From NCBI GenBank assembly GCA_964412785.1, contig CAYPQD010000040.1, positions 1-21,453 on the forward strand: a stretch of 21,453 nt of DNA, written 5' to 3'. Source of the stretch: UBA5336 sp964412785. GTDB lineage: Bacteria > Pseudomonadota > Alphaproteobacteria > Caulobacterales > Hyphomonadaceae. The position numbers and the translations under genes were made by a program. Positions 6,630-14,329 of the stretch are shown piece by piece. Within the stretch, counting starts at the first letter, position 1. Each line of letters opens with the position of its first letter. The notes under the pieces are model-generated. The model was not told the DNA's origin, did not search any database, and saw only the letters and a program-made list of their open reading frames with translations.

Positions 6630-7088
6630 ATGGAGAAACTGGCGATCCTGATTGCGGGCTTTGCCCTTCTGGTCAGTGCCTGGCAGGCATGGCTCTCCTT
6701 CGAGGCGCGCGATGACCACCTCGAGGCGGCCGCGGCCGAGCGGCTGCTGGGCACCTGCGCCGATATCGGCTTTCATTTCGGCGAGTTCGCCGCGCAGGCC
6801 GACCCGGCGCTGCAGCGGGCGGAAACCGGGCGGTTCGGGCAGCCGGATTTCGAACTCCTGACGGGGGTGCAGGCCGAGCTGCGCAGGGGGTATTATCTCG
6901 GCATCTATGTCTTGCCTGAGGTGTTCCACGGTGATTTGCAGACGGCCCATGACGAGGCACTGACCGTGGCCGGCCATGTCTTCGGCAACCGGCGGGACGA
7001 GGCGCGCGCGGCCATGGACGCCTTCGAGGCCGCGGCCAAGCGCGTGCAGACCCGCTGCCAGAGCGACTTCTCGATCAGCCGGGACTGA
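6630..7088 (+). CDS. Membrane-anchored protein of unknown function within the pdh operon
   Basis: The 152-residue protein starts with a single hydrophobic helix (about residues 4-22, LAILIAGFALLVSAW) followed by an acidic, Ala-rich domain. It has two cysteines, Cys43 and Cys143, that could form a disulfide if the domain is periplasmic. The ATG at 6630 follows AGAGGGG (6621-6627); an upstream in-frame ATG at 6540 lies inside pdhC and is not needed. It lies 28 bases after pdhC and 21 before lpd, so it is part of the operon. I do not recognise a family. Helical content looks high (LQTAHDEAL, ARAAMDAFEAAAKRVQ). Confidence 0.72.
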   Translation: MEKLAILIAGFALLVSAWQAWLSFEARDDHLEAAAAERLLGTCADIGFHFGEFAAQADPALQRAETGRFGQPDFELLTGVQAELRRGYYLGIYVLPEVFHGDLQTAHDEALTVAGHVFGNRRDEARAAMDAFEAAAKRVQTRCQSDFSISRD

Positions 7089-7109
7089 CCAGGACAAGCA
7101 GGAGGCCCG

Positions 7110-8525
7110 ATGGCCGACCCCCATGACCTCATCGTGATTGGCTCCGGACCCGGCGGCTATGTCGCCGCGATCCGGGCAACGCAGCTCGGCATGAAGACGG
7201 CGATTGTCGAGAAGGAGAGCCTCGGCGGGGTCTGCCTCAACTGGGGCTGTATCCCGACCAAGGCGCTGCTGCGCTCTGCGGAGGTGGCGCACCTGATGAA
7301 GCATGCCGACCAGTTCGGGTTTCAGGCGGTGCAGCCGGAGATCGACATGGCCCGGCTGGTCAAGCGCTCGCGCGATGTTGCCGGCCAGCTCTCGAAGGGC
7401 GTCGGCTACCTGATGAAGAGGAATGGCATTGACGTCATAAGGGGCACGGCGCGGCTGGAGCCGGGGCGCCCGGCGCCCAGTGTCATCGTGGCCGGCGAGG
7501 ACGGCGCCGAGACGCGCTACGCCGCCAGCCATGTCCTGCTTGCGACCGGCGCGCGCGCCCGTGCGATCCCGGAAGCGGGCCTGGCGCCCGACGGCGCGCT
7601 GGTCTGGACCTATCGCGAGGCGATGGTGCCGAAGGCGCTGCCAAAGCGGCTGCTGGTGATCGGGTCCGGCGCGATCGGCATCGAGTTCGCAAGCTTCTAC
7701 AATGAACTCGGCGCGCAGGTGACGGTGGTGGAGGTGATGGACCGTATTCTGCCGGCTGAGGATGAGGACATCTCGGCCCTTGCCCGCAAGGCCTTCGAGA
7801 AACAGGGGATCACCATCCAGACCGGCGCCAGGATCGACGACCTGCACAAGGGCGCCGAAACGGTGACGGCAAGTCTGACCCTCGCCGATGGCAGCGCCAG
7901 CGAGATCGAGGTCGACCGGGTCATCCTCGCCATCGGCATTGTCGGCAATGTGGAGGGGCTCGGCCTGGAGGCGCTTGGCGTCGAGGTGGAGAGGACCCAT
8001 GTCAGGGTTGACGGGTTCGGGCGCACCGGCGTGGCCGGGCTCTATGCGATCGGCGACCTCACCGGCCCGCCCTGGCTCGCCCACAAGGCAAGCCATGAGG
8101 GCATCGTCTGCATCGAAGGCATCGCCGGCGCCAATGAGGCCCACCCCTTCGACGCCTCCAACGTGCCGGGCTGCACCTATTCCCACCCGCAGATCGCCAG
8201 CGTGGGCCTGACCGAGGCGGCAGCGAGGGCGGCGGGCCATGAGGTGAAGGTCGGACGCTTCCCTTTCATCGGCAATGGCAAGGCGATCGCGCTCGGCGCC
8301 GGCGACGGCATGGTGAAGACCGTATTTGACGCACGGACGGGCGCGCTGCTCGGTGCGCACATGATCGGCGCGGAAGTGACCGAGCTGATCCAGGGCTATG
8401 TCATTGCCCGCCAGGGCGAGCTGACCGAGGCTGACCTCATGGAGACGATCTTTCCCCACCCGACACTCTCTGAGATGATGCATGAGAGCGTGCTCGACGC
8501 CTATGGCCGGGTGCTGCATGCTTGA
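7110..8525 (+). CDS. lpd: Dihydrolipoyl dehydrogenase (E3)
   Basis: The FAD enzyme re-oxidises dihydrolipoyl groups of the complex and reduces NAD+. At 471 residues it is the usual size. Visible are the FAD-binding motif VIGSGPGGYVAA (9-20), the redox-active disulfide GGVCLNWGCIPTKALL (Cys42 and Cys47), the NAD-binding motif VIGSGAIGIEFASF, the second FAD segment GLYAIGDLTGPPWLAHKA, and the C-terminal His-Glu pair PHPTLSE (His450, Glu455) from the partner subunit's active site. The start follows AGGAGG at 7100-7105. As last gene of the pdh operon it could also serve 2-oxoglutarate dehydrogenase; its position favours the pyruvate complex. A hairpin begins a few bases after its stop. Confidence 0.97.
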   Translation: MADPHDLIVIGSGPGGYVAAIRATQLGMKTAIVEKESLGGVCLNWGCIPTKALLRSAEVAHLMKHADQFGFQAVQPEIDMARLVKRSRDVAGQLSKGVGYLMKRNGIDVIRGTARLEPGRPAPSVIVAGEDGAETRYAASHVLLATGARARAIPEAGLAPDGALVWTYREAMVPKALPKRLLVIGSGAIGIEFASFYNELGAQVTVVEVMDRILPAEDEDISALARKAFEKQGITIQTGARIDDLHKGAETVTASLTLADGSASEIEVDRVILAIGIVGNVEGLGLEALGVEVERTHVRVDGFGRTGVAGLYAIGDLTGPPWLAHKASHEGIVCIEGIAGANEAHPFDASNVPGCTYSHPQIASVGLTEAAARAAGHEVKVGRFPFIGNGKAIALGAGDGMVKTVFDARTGALLGAHMIGAEVTELIQGYVIARQGELTEADLMETIFPHPTLSEMMHESVLDAYGRVLHA

Positions 8526-8532
8526 TATTGGT

Positions 8533-8570
8533 GTGCGCAGATGAGGGTACATCTGCGCATACGGCGCATG
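8533..8570. repeat. Convergent-junction palindromic repeat, copy 1 (possible bidirectional terminator)
   Basis: It contains a perfect ten-base inverted repeat (TGCGCAGATG at 8534-8543, complement at 8550-8559) with a six-base loop, starting eight bases past the lpd stop. The whole 38 bases match 12185-12222 at 32 positions. There is no T-run on either strand. It lies between the convergent lpd and hemB genes. The remainder of this gap (8571-8699) has no convincing gene; it holds a GCGCAG/CTGCGC inverted repeat near 8581-8602. Confidence 0.6.
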
Positions 8571-8699
8571 GGGCGCCGACGCGCAGTCGCGCTTGCCCTG
8601 CGCTGCGTGGATCGGTTTTGGGTCCATGCAGCTTGGTATTACCCACATGCGCTCCCATTGTGAGACGTTGAACGCCTGAACGGCGCGGGGTTCCCGGTC

Positions 8700-9698
8700 T
8701 CAGGCGAGCGCCTCGGCGGCGCGGTCGGCAAAATAGGTTACGATGCCTGCCGCGCCGGCGCGCTTGAAGCTGACCAGCGTTTCCAACATTGCGCGATCGG
8801 CGTCGATCCAGCCATTCTGGCCGGCAGCCATGATCTGCGCATATTCGCCCGACACCTGGAAGGCGAGGGTCGGAATGCGGAAGGTCTCCGACACCCGCCG
8901 GACAATGTCCAGATAGGGCAGGCCGGGTTTGACCATCACCATGTCGGCGCCCTCGGCAATGTCGAGGGCAACCTCGCGCAGCGCCTCCTCGCTGTTTGGC
9001 GGGTGCTGCTGGTAGGTCTTCTTGTCACCGATCAGGGCCGAGGCGGAGCCGATGGCATCACGGTAGGGGCCGTAGAAGGCGCTGGCATACTTGGCGGCAT
9101 AGGAGAGAATGAGGGTGTTGGTGAAACCCTCCTCCTCCAGAGCCTCGCGGATGGCGCCGATGCGCCCGTCCATCATGTCCGACGGGGCAACCACGTCGCA
9201 GCCGGCGCGGGCCTGCACAAGCGCCTGCGCAATCAGGATGTCGATGGTGCTGTCATTCACCACATAGCCGCGGTCATCAATCAGGCCGTCATGGCCGTGG
9301 CTGGTGAAGGGGTCGAGCGCAACATCGCAGATCACGCCAACCTCCGGCGCGGCGTCCTTGATGGCTGCAATCACGGTCGGCACGAGGCCGTCCGGGTTGA
9401 GCGCCTCGGAGCCTGCCTCGTCCTTCCGCCCCGCGTCGATGTGCGGGAAGAGGGCGAGCGCCGGGATGCCGAGATCGCGCGCACGCATCGCCGCGCGGGC
9501 AGCTTCGGTGACATTCAGCCGGTCGATCCCCGGCATGCTTGCGACGGGAATGCGTGGCTCGGCGCCGTCATGGACGATAATCGACCAGACCAGGTCATGG
9601 GGCGTCAGCGCTGTCTCTGCGGTGAGATGACGGATCCACGGGGCCTGGCGGATGCGGCGCAGGCGGGTCAGCGGGAAGGCTTGGGCATAGGGCAGCAT
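8700..9698 (-). CDS. hemB: Delta-aminolevulinic acid dehydratase (porphobilinogen synthase)
   Basis: Condenses two 5-aminolevulinate molecules to porphobilinogen in haem synthesis; 332 residues is normal. The two active-site lysines are Lys203 (SYAAKYASAFYGP) and Lys257 (MVMVKPGLPYLD). The metal segment reads CDVALDPFTSHGHDG: Ala127, Asp129 and Asp137 stand where zinc enzymes have three cysteines. This is the magnesium-type form known from Pseudomonas and rhizobia, so catalysis should not need active-site zinc. A strong GGAGG lies about 22 bases before the ATG, further than ideal, but no in-frame start codon sits closer. It follows the cupin gene on the same strand with a 56-base gap and may be co-transcribed with gloB and the cupin. 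Confidence 0.97.
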   Translation of the reverse strand: MLPYAQAFPLTRLRRIRQAPWIRHLTAETALTPHDLVWSIIVHDGAEPRIPVASMPGIDRLNVTEAARAAMRARDLGIPALALFPHIDAGRKDEAGSEALNPDGLVPTVIAAIKDAAPEVGVICDVALDPFTSHGHDGLIDDRGYVVNDSTIDILIAQALVQARAGCDVVAPSDMMDGRIGAIREALEEEGFTNTLILSYAAKYASAFYGPYRDAIGSASALIGDKKTYQQHPPNSEEALREVALDIAEGADMVMVKPGLPYLDIVRRVSETFRIPTLAFQVSGEYAQIMAAGQNGWIDADRAMLETLVSFKRAGAAGIVTYFADRAAEALA

Positions 9699-9754
9699 TG
9701 CGAGATCGTGGCGCGATCCTCCGGCCCTGTCATCCCCCTTGCGCCGGCAAATCG

Positions 9755-10198
9755 TCAGACCGCGGGGCGCCAGTCCGGCGGGGCCAGTTCGAAACCCTCA
9801 AACCGGAAGCCCGGTGCCACGGCGCAGCTCACCAGCGTCCATGCGCCCAGGCTTTCCGCGGCCTGCCAGTGGCCGGCCGGTATGACCGCATGCAGGCGCT
9901 GGCCTGCGCGCAGGTCCGGCCCCAGCGTCAGAGCTGCAGCGCCCTCGCCATCCGGCGGCGAGCGTGTGAGGACCAGTGGCCCTCCCGCCTGCCAGAGCCA
10001 GGCCTCGTCGGCATCGACGCGGTGCCAGGCTGAGACCTCGTCGGCCTGCAGCAGGTAGTGGATCAACGTCATCGCCGGCCGTGCGCCGTCCGGCGCGGCG
10101 GAGCGATGGGTCTCGCGATAGTGCCCGCCCTCCCTGTGGGGCTGCAGGCCGAGCAGGCGAATGACTTCGCGGGCGCCGAGGTCGCCGGAGAGGGCCAT
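9755..10198 (-). CDS. Cupin superfamily (DUF985-type) protein
   Basis: The start at 10198 (MALSGDLGAREVIRLLG) gives 147 residues and overlaps the gloB stop by one base (TGATG on the - strand), so translation is coupled. The sequence has the DUF985 pattern: LGLQPHREGGHYRETHRS, IHYLLQADEVSAWHRVDADEAW, then LGPDLRAGQRLHAVIPAGHWQAAE and a C-terminal VAPGFRFEGFELA. These are small single-domain beta-barrel proteins, some described as epimerase-like; the substrate here is unknown. An upstream extension in the same frame would lie entirely inside gloB and is rejected. Confidence 0.85.
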   Translation of the reverse strand: MALSGDLGAREVIRLLGLQPHREGGHYRETHRSAAPDGARPAMTLIHYLLQADEVSAWHRVDADEAWLWQAGGPLVLTRSPPDGEGAAALTLGPDLRAGQRLHAVIPAGHWQAAESLGAWTLVSCAVAPGFRFEGFELAPPDWRPAV

Positions 10199-10959
10199 CA
10201 GAACCTGTCCTTGCGGGCGCGGATCTCGGCGAAGGTGGCAATGGCGTCGCCGGGGTGGCCCATCGCCGCCTGCAAGCCGGGCTCGTCGGCGCGAAGGAAG
10301 GGATTGGCCGCCAATTCCTTTGCCAGCGTCGTCGGCACCGTCCAGTGGCCAGCAGCGCGCAGGCTGTCGACCTCGGCGACATAGGCTTGCAGCGCGCGGT
10401 TGTCCGGGTCGACGGTGATGGCGAAGCGGGCATTGGCCTGGGTGTATTCGTGGGCGCAGTAGAGCGTGGTCCCCCGCGGCAGGGCCTTGAGCCGGCTGAG
10501 GCTCTGCCACATCATCTCTGCAGTGCCCTCAAACAGGCGTCCGCAGCCCAGGGCGAACACCGTGTCGCCGACAAAGGCGACGCCTTCGCTGGCGAGGTGA
10601 AAGGCGATATGCCCGCTGGTGTGGCCCGGAACGTCGAGAACCGCGGCGGTGTGTGCGCCAAGCCGGACCGTGTCGCCCTGGCTCACCGCCCGGTCGAGGC
10701 CGGGAATCTTTTCCGCCTCGCCGGCCGGGCCCGTGATGGTGCAGCCGGTCGCCTGCCTGATCGCGAGATTGCCGCCGGCATGGTCGGGATGCCAGTGGGT
10801 GTTCCAGATCTGGGTGATCGTCCAGCCCTTGGTCTCGGCCTCGGCGAGGTAGCGGGCGGCATCAGGGGTGTCGATGGCGGCCGTCTCGCCGCTCGCCATG
10901 TCATGGACAAGGAAGCCGTAATTGTCTGACAGGCATGGGAATTGGTGGATTTCGATCAT
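10198..10959 (-). CDS. gloB: Hydroxyacylglutathione hydrolase (glyoxalase II)
   Basis: Hydrolyses S-D-lactoylglutathione to D-lactate and glutathione in methylglyoxal detoxification. It is a metallo-beta-lactamase fold enzyme; the binuclear metal site is seen as THWHPDH (54-60), with further ligands in VPGHTSGHIAFH, FVGDTVFALGCGR and YCAHEYT. The start at 10959 (MIEIHQFPCLSDNYGF) gives 253 residues, the family's usual size, and is preceded by GAGGAA. The longer frame to 11013 would overlap the divergent methyltransferase start and adds a non-homologous Arg/Pro-rich leader. The gene diverges from the methyltransferase across 52 bases that must hold both promoters. Confidence 0.96.
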   Translation of the reverse strand: MIEIHQFPCLSDNYGFLVHDMASGETAAIDTPDAARYLAEAETKGWTITQIWNTHWHPDHAGGNLAIRQATGCTITGPAGEAEKIPGLDRAVSQGDTVRLGAHTAAVLDVPGHTSGHIAFHLASEGVAFVGDTVFALGCGRLFEGTAEMMWQSLSRLKALPRGTTLYCAHEYTQANARFAITVDPDNRALQAYVAEVDSLRAAGHWTVPTTLAKELAANPFLRADEPGLQAAMGHPGDAIATFAEIRARKDRF

Positions 10960-11011
10960 TATATTCCTCTGCAGGTGGCGCGGTGGGCGCGCGGCCCTCA
11001 ACGGATAACCC

Positions 11012-11758
11012 ATGCGCCAGGACAGTGTGTCCCTTGAACGGTTCTATTCAAGCCCCCTAGGCGAGACGGCGGGGCGTATCCTTGCCGGACGCGTTGTCGA
11101 TCTGTGGGGCCATTGCGACGGGCTGTCGGTGCTCGGGCTCGGCTATCCGGTCCCGCTGCTGGAGCCCTTTGTCGACGGGGCGCGTCGCGCCGTGGCGGCG
11201 ATCCCGGATGGTTATGGCTTCCTGCTCTGGCCCGGTGCGGGACGGGGTGTTGCCAGCGTGATCGTGCCGGAAATGCGCCTGCCGTTTCCCGACCAGATGT
11301 TCGACCGGGCGCTGCTGCTGCATGAGATCGAGGAGGTCAGCGACCCGCGCCTGCTGGTGCGCGAGCTGTGGCGGGTGATGGCGCCTGAAGGCCGGATCGT
11401 GGTTGCCGCGGCCAACCGGCGCGGCCTGTGGGCGCGCGCGGAACGCACGCCGTTCGGCCATGGCCGGCCCTGGACGCGGCGCCAGCTTGTGCGCTTCCTT
11501 GGAGACGGTGCTTTCCAGGTTACCGCCAGCACCCATGCCCTGCACATGCCACCGGTCGATTCCCGGCTGGTCTCCTCTGCGGCTGAGGGATGGGAGCGGG
11601 CCGGCCACTGGGTCGCGCGCGGCCTTGGCGGGGTCGTGCTGGTTGAAGCGGTCAAGCGGCTGCATGTTCCGCCCAGCGGTGGGGCGGTAGCGCCCGCATT
11701 CGAGGCAGTGAGAGTGCCGGTCCGCCGTCCGGCGGTGCAGAGACTGCCCGGCGATTGA
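11012..11758 (+). CDS. SAM-dependent class I methyltransferase (Methyltransf_11-like)
   Basis: A 248-residue soluble protein. The SAM-binding region is atypical: VVDLWGHCDGLSVLGLGYPVPLLEPF replaces the classic acidic DxGxG first motif with LGLGYP. Later segments are clearly methyltransferase-like: LPFPDQMFDRALLLHEIEEV, LLVRELWRVMAPEGRIVVA and the NRRGLWARAERTPFGHGRPWTRRQL region common in methyltransferases found next to gloB in Alphaproteobacteria. The substrate is unknown. The ATG at 11012 has only a weak ribosome site. It ends 48 bases before the P-II gene on the same strand. Confidence 0.82.
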   Translation: MRQDSVSLERFYSSPLGETAGRILAGRVVDLWGHCDGLSVLGLGYPVPLLEPFVDGARRAVAAIPDGYGFLLWPGAGRGVASVIVPEMRLPFPDQMFDRALLLHEIEEVSDPRLLVRELWRVMAPEGRIVVAAANRRGLWARAERTPFGHGRPWTRRQLVRFLGDGAFQVTASTHALHMPPVDSRLVSSAAEGWERAGHWVARGLGGVVLVEAVKRLHVPPSGGAVAPAFEAVRVPVRRPAVQRLPGD

Positions 11759-11806
11759 CGCAGCCCAGCCCCGGCGCTTAGCTCATTTCGGACAGGAGCG
11801 AATACG

Positions 11807-12151
11807 ATGAAACTCGTCACAGCCATCTTCAAGCCGAGCCGTCTTGACGCCGTGATTGACGCGCTGACCGAGGCCGGGGCCTCTGGCCTTACCGTGTCGG
11901 AAGTGCGCGGCTATGGTCGCCAGCACGGCAAGACTGAGGTTTACCGAGGGGCAGAATACGAGGTCCGGCTCCTGCCCAAGGTCAAGATCGAGGTGCTGTG
12001 CGCCGCCGATGACGCAGCTCGCTTCGTCGAGGCGGTCGAGCAGGCGGCCAACACCGGAACGATCGGCGACGGCAAGATCTTTGTCACCGATGTCGGCGCG
12101 GCGGTGCGCATCCGGACCGGAGAGCGCGATGACAAGGCGGTCGGCCCATAG
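11807..12151 (+). CDS. glnB: P-II family nitrogen regulatory protein
   Basis: Trimeric signal protein that reads 2-oxoglutarate and ATP/ADP and controls nitrogen assimilation by binding targets such as AmtB, glutamine synthetase adenylyltransferase and sensor kinases. The 114-residue length is standard. The T-loop is intact with YRGAEYEVRLLPKVKIEV; Tyr51 is the known uridylylation site. The C-terminal signature GTIGDGKIFVTDV is present. AGGAG (11794-11798) gives a good start. It is not beside glnA or amtB, the usual partners, so glnB versus glnK cannot be decided from context. Confidence 0.93.
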   Translation: MKLVTAIFKPSRLDAVIDALTEAGASGLTVSEVRGYGRQHGKTEVYRGAEYEVRLLPKVKIEVLCAADDAARFVEAVEQAANTGTIGDGKIFVTDVGAAVRIRTGERDDKAVGP

Positions 12152-12184
12152 CGCAAGCTCGGCCCGGCGCGGGCTCATACCAGC

Positions 12185-12222
12185 GTGCGCAGATGACGGT
12201 TCATCTGCCCATCCGCTGCATG
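12185..12222. repeat. Convergent-junction palindromic repeat, copy 2
   Basis: Second copy of the element at 8533-8570 (32 of 38 bases identical). The inverted repeat here is seven bases per arm (12189-12195 with 12202-12208) and a six-base loop. It overlaps the last codons and stop of ackA and lies 34 bases past the P-II stop, again between convergent genes. No T-run follows. Confidence 0.55.
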
Positions 12223-13406
12223 AGCGCGAGCGCGTCCTGAGCGAGTACCACTTCCTCGTCCGCCGGGATGATGGCGACGGTGACGCTCGTCCCCTCCACG
12301 GAGATGACGGGAGCGTTGCGCGTGTTTGCGGCCGTGTCGAGTGTCACCCCAAGCCAGCCGAGGTCGCGGCAGACATCGGCGCGGACATCCGGCGAATTCT
12401 CGCCGATGCCCGCCGTGAAGATGAGGGCGTCGAGCCCCTCCAGCGCGGCGGCGAGGCTCGCGATTTCCCGGCGGATCCGGTAGGCAAAAAGATCGAGCGC
12501 ATGGCGCGCCATCGGTTCGCGCGAGGCGATGAGGTCGCGCACGTCGCCGCTGATCCCGGACACGCCGAGCAGGCCGGATTCGCTGTACAGCCGGCTGGCC
12601 ACTGCCCTTGCGTCCATCCCCCTGTCGGCAATCAGGTGCAGCACGAGGCCAGGGTCGAGATCGCCGCAGCGCGTCGACATGGGCAGGCCATCCAGCGCCG
12701 TCAGGCCCATGCTGGTTGCCACGCTCCGGCCGTCGAGGAGGGCGCACAGGCTCGCGCCGCTTCCGAGATGGGCCACCACAGTACGCCGGTGGGCGCGACC
12801 GGCCAGCGCCTCGGGCAGGACATCGCCAATGTGGTGATAGGAAAGGCCATGAAAGCCATAACGGATGAGGCCGTTATCGGTCAGGTCGCGGGGCAGGGCG
12901 AATTCGGCCGCGATCGCTGGCTGGGTGCGGTGGAAAGCCGTGTCGAAGGAGAGGCTCTGGGGCCGGTCCGGCCAGATCGCGGCAAGCGCGCGCACGCCGG
13001 CGAGATTGTGTGGCTGGTGCGAGGGGGCAAACACCGACAAGGGCTCCAGCGCGTCCAGCACGTCGGGGCTCGCCCAGGCAGGCCCGGCATGGCGCAGCCC
13101 GCCATGCACGATCCGGTGGGCGGTGCAGGCGATCTGGTGGCCGCCCGCCTTTTCGTCGAGACAGCGCGCGAGCACCTGGATGAGGTGCGCCGGTGTCTTG
13201 TCGGGAACCGCGTCGATGAGCGCGCGCGCGTGCGCCTCCAGCGCGTCGCCGCCGGCGGCGAGGTCGAGGCGCGGGCTGGCTGTGTTGAGGCCGGAGATAT
13301 TGCCGCGGACCTGCGGTGCGCCGACCGCGTCGCCGAGGATCGGGAACAGCGCAAACTTCAGGCTCGACGAGCCGGTGTTGAAGGTGACGACGGCCTTGCT
13401 GCTCAC
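12201..13406 (-). CDS. ackA: Acetate kinase (or related carboxylate kinase)
   Basis: Interconverts acetyl phosphate plus ADP and acetate plus ATP. Family signatures: VVTFNTGSSSLKFALF at the N terminus, HRIVHGGLRHAG, SFDTAFHRTQP, RYGFHGLSYHH, VVAHLGSGASLCA, STRCGDLDPGL and FTAGIGENSPDVR near the end. The start is GTG at 13406, sharing GTGA with the stop of the upstream phosphate acyltransferase; the resulting 401 residues match the family. A longer in-frame start at 13451 would run into the upstream gene and is not needed. Coupled translation with the acyltransferase fits a pathway making ATP from acyl-CoA. With a butyryl-type partner it could act on longer acyl phosphates. Confidence 0.95.
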   Translation of the reverse strand: MSSKAVVTFNTGSSSLKFALFPILGDAVGAPQVRGNISGLNTASPRLDLAAGGDALEAHARALIDAVPDKTPAHLIQVLARCLDEKAGGHQIACTAHRIVHGGLRHAGPAWASPDVLDALEPLSVFAPSHQPHNLAGVRALAAIWPDRPQSLSFDTAFHRTQPAIAAEFALPRDLTDNGLIRYGFHGLSYHHIGDVLPEALAGRAHRRTVVAHLGSGASLCALLDGRSVATSMGLTALDGLPMSTRCGDLDPGLVLHLIADRGMDARAVASRLYSESGLLGVSGISGDVRDLIASREPMARHALDLFAYRIRREIASLAAALEGLDALIFTAGIGENSPDVRADVCRDLGWLGVTLDTAANTRNAPVISVEGTSVTVAIIPADEEVVLAQDALALMQRMGR

Positions 13407-14329
13407 AGGCCGAGGCTCTGCAAGCGGGCCACCGCGCAGGCGAGGGCGCACGAGGCGACCCGCTCGCGCGTGCTGTCGGCCCGGCTGGTCAGGACGACCG
13501 GGGCGGACGCGCCCATGACAATCCCGGCCGCGGCGGCGCCGGCGAGATAGTCAAGCTGCTTGGCCAGCATGTTACCGGCCTCCAGGTTCGGCACGATCAG
13601 GATGTCGGCATCACCGGCGACCGGGGAGGAGAGCCCCTTGGTCTCGACGGCCTCGGCTGACACGGCAAGGTCGAAGGCGAGCGGTCCTTCAAGACGCCCG
13701 CCGGTGATCTGTCCCCGGTCGGCCATCTTGCACAGGGCGGCAGCATCGAGGGTCGATGCAATCGCCGGGTCGACCTCCTCGGTCGCGGACAGGATGGCGG
13801 TCTTCGGCAGCTCGATCCCGATTGCGCGGGCGACATCGATGGCGCTCTGGGTGATCCAGCGCTTGGCGGAGAGATCAGGGGCAATGTTGATCGCGCCGTC
13901 GGAGATCAGCAGCGGTTTGGGATAGGCCGGCGTCTCCATGACGAAGACATGGCTCATCCGCCGGTCGGTCCGCAGGCCGGTGTCGCGGGCCACGATTGCG
14001 GCCATCAACTCGTTGGTATGCAGCGCGCCCTTCATCACCGCGTCGGCGCGGCCCTCCCGCACGAGGGCGACGCCAATGTCGGCCGCGGCGTGGCTGTGCG
14101 GGGCGTCGACCCGTTCGATCCCGTCGAGCGACAGCCCGGCTGCGTCGGCAGCGGTCTCGATCCTGGCGCGCGGGCCGACCAGGACCGGCCGGATCAGGCC
14201 GGCGAGCGCGGCATCGAGCGCGCCCGACAGGGAGCGGCTGTCCACCGGGTGGACCACGGCCATTGTCATTGGCTCACTCCCAGCGGCGCGCGCGATCAGC
14301 GCGCCGAACGCGTCATCGGGCTCGCTCAC
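13403..14329 (-). CDS. Phosphate acetyl/butyryltransferase family enzyme
   Basis: Transfers an acyl group between CoA and phosphate, feeding the acetate kinase next to it. The 308-residue length and sequence (ADAVMKGALHTNELMAAIV, DRRMSHVFVMETPAYP, LISDGAINIAPDLSAKRW, GRLEGPLAFDLAVSAEA, LIVPNLEAGNMLAKQLDYL) fit the short PTA_PTB family. Whether it prefers acetyl-CoA or butyryl-CoA cannot be read from the sequence; partner ackA makes acetyl plausible. It starts with GTG at 14329, sharing GTGA with the upstream gene's stop, and ends in GTGA shared with ackA. Some members of this family are fused to an enoyl-CoA hydratase domain; none is present here. Confidence 0.93.
   Translation of the reverse strand: MSEPDDAFGALIARAAGSEPMTMAVVHPVDSRSLSGALDAALAGLIRPVLVGPRARIETAADAAGLSLDGIERVDAPHSHAAADIGVALVREGRADAVMKGALHTNELMAAIVARDTGLRTDRRMSHVFVMETPAYPKPLLISDGAINIAPDLSAKRWITQSAIDVARAIGIELPKTAILSATEEVDPAIASTLDAAALCKMADRGQITGGRLEGPLAFDLAVSAEAVETKGLSSPVAGDADILIVPNLEAGNMLAKQLDYLAGAAAAGIVMGASAPVVLTSRADSTRERVASCALACAVARLQSLGL

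Noticed and set aside
8534..8559. Classic rho-independent terminator after lpd
   Set aside because: The stem is excellent, but no T-run follows on either strand, so I list it as a repeat/possible bidirectional 3' element instead.
6225..8648. 807-residue - strand frame across pdhC end, the unknown gene and lpd
   Set aside because: Same cause: a mirror frame of well-supported + strand genes with no recognisable motif.
11913..13550. 545-residue + strand frame opposite ackA
   Set aside because: Antisense to acetate kinase, with Arg/Ala/His-rich composition and no motif or ribosome site.
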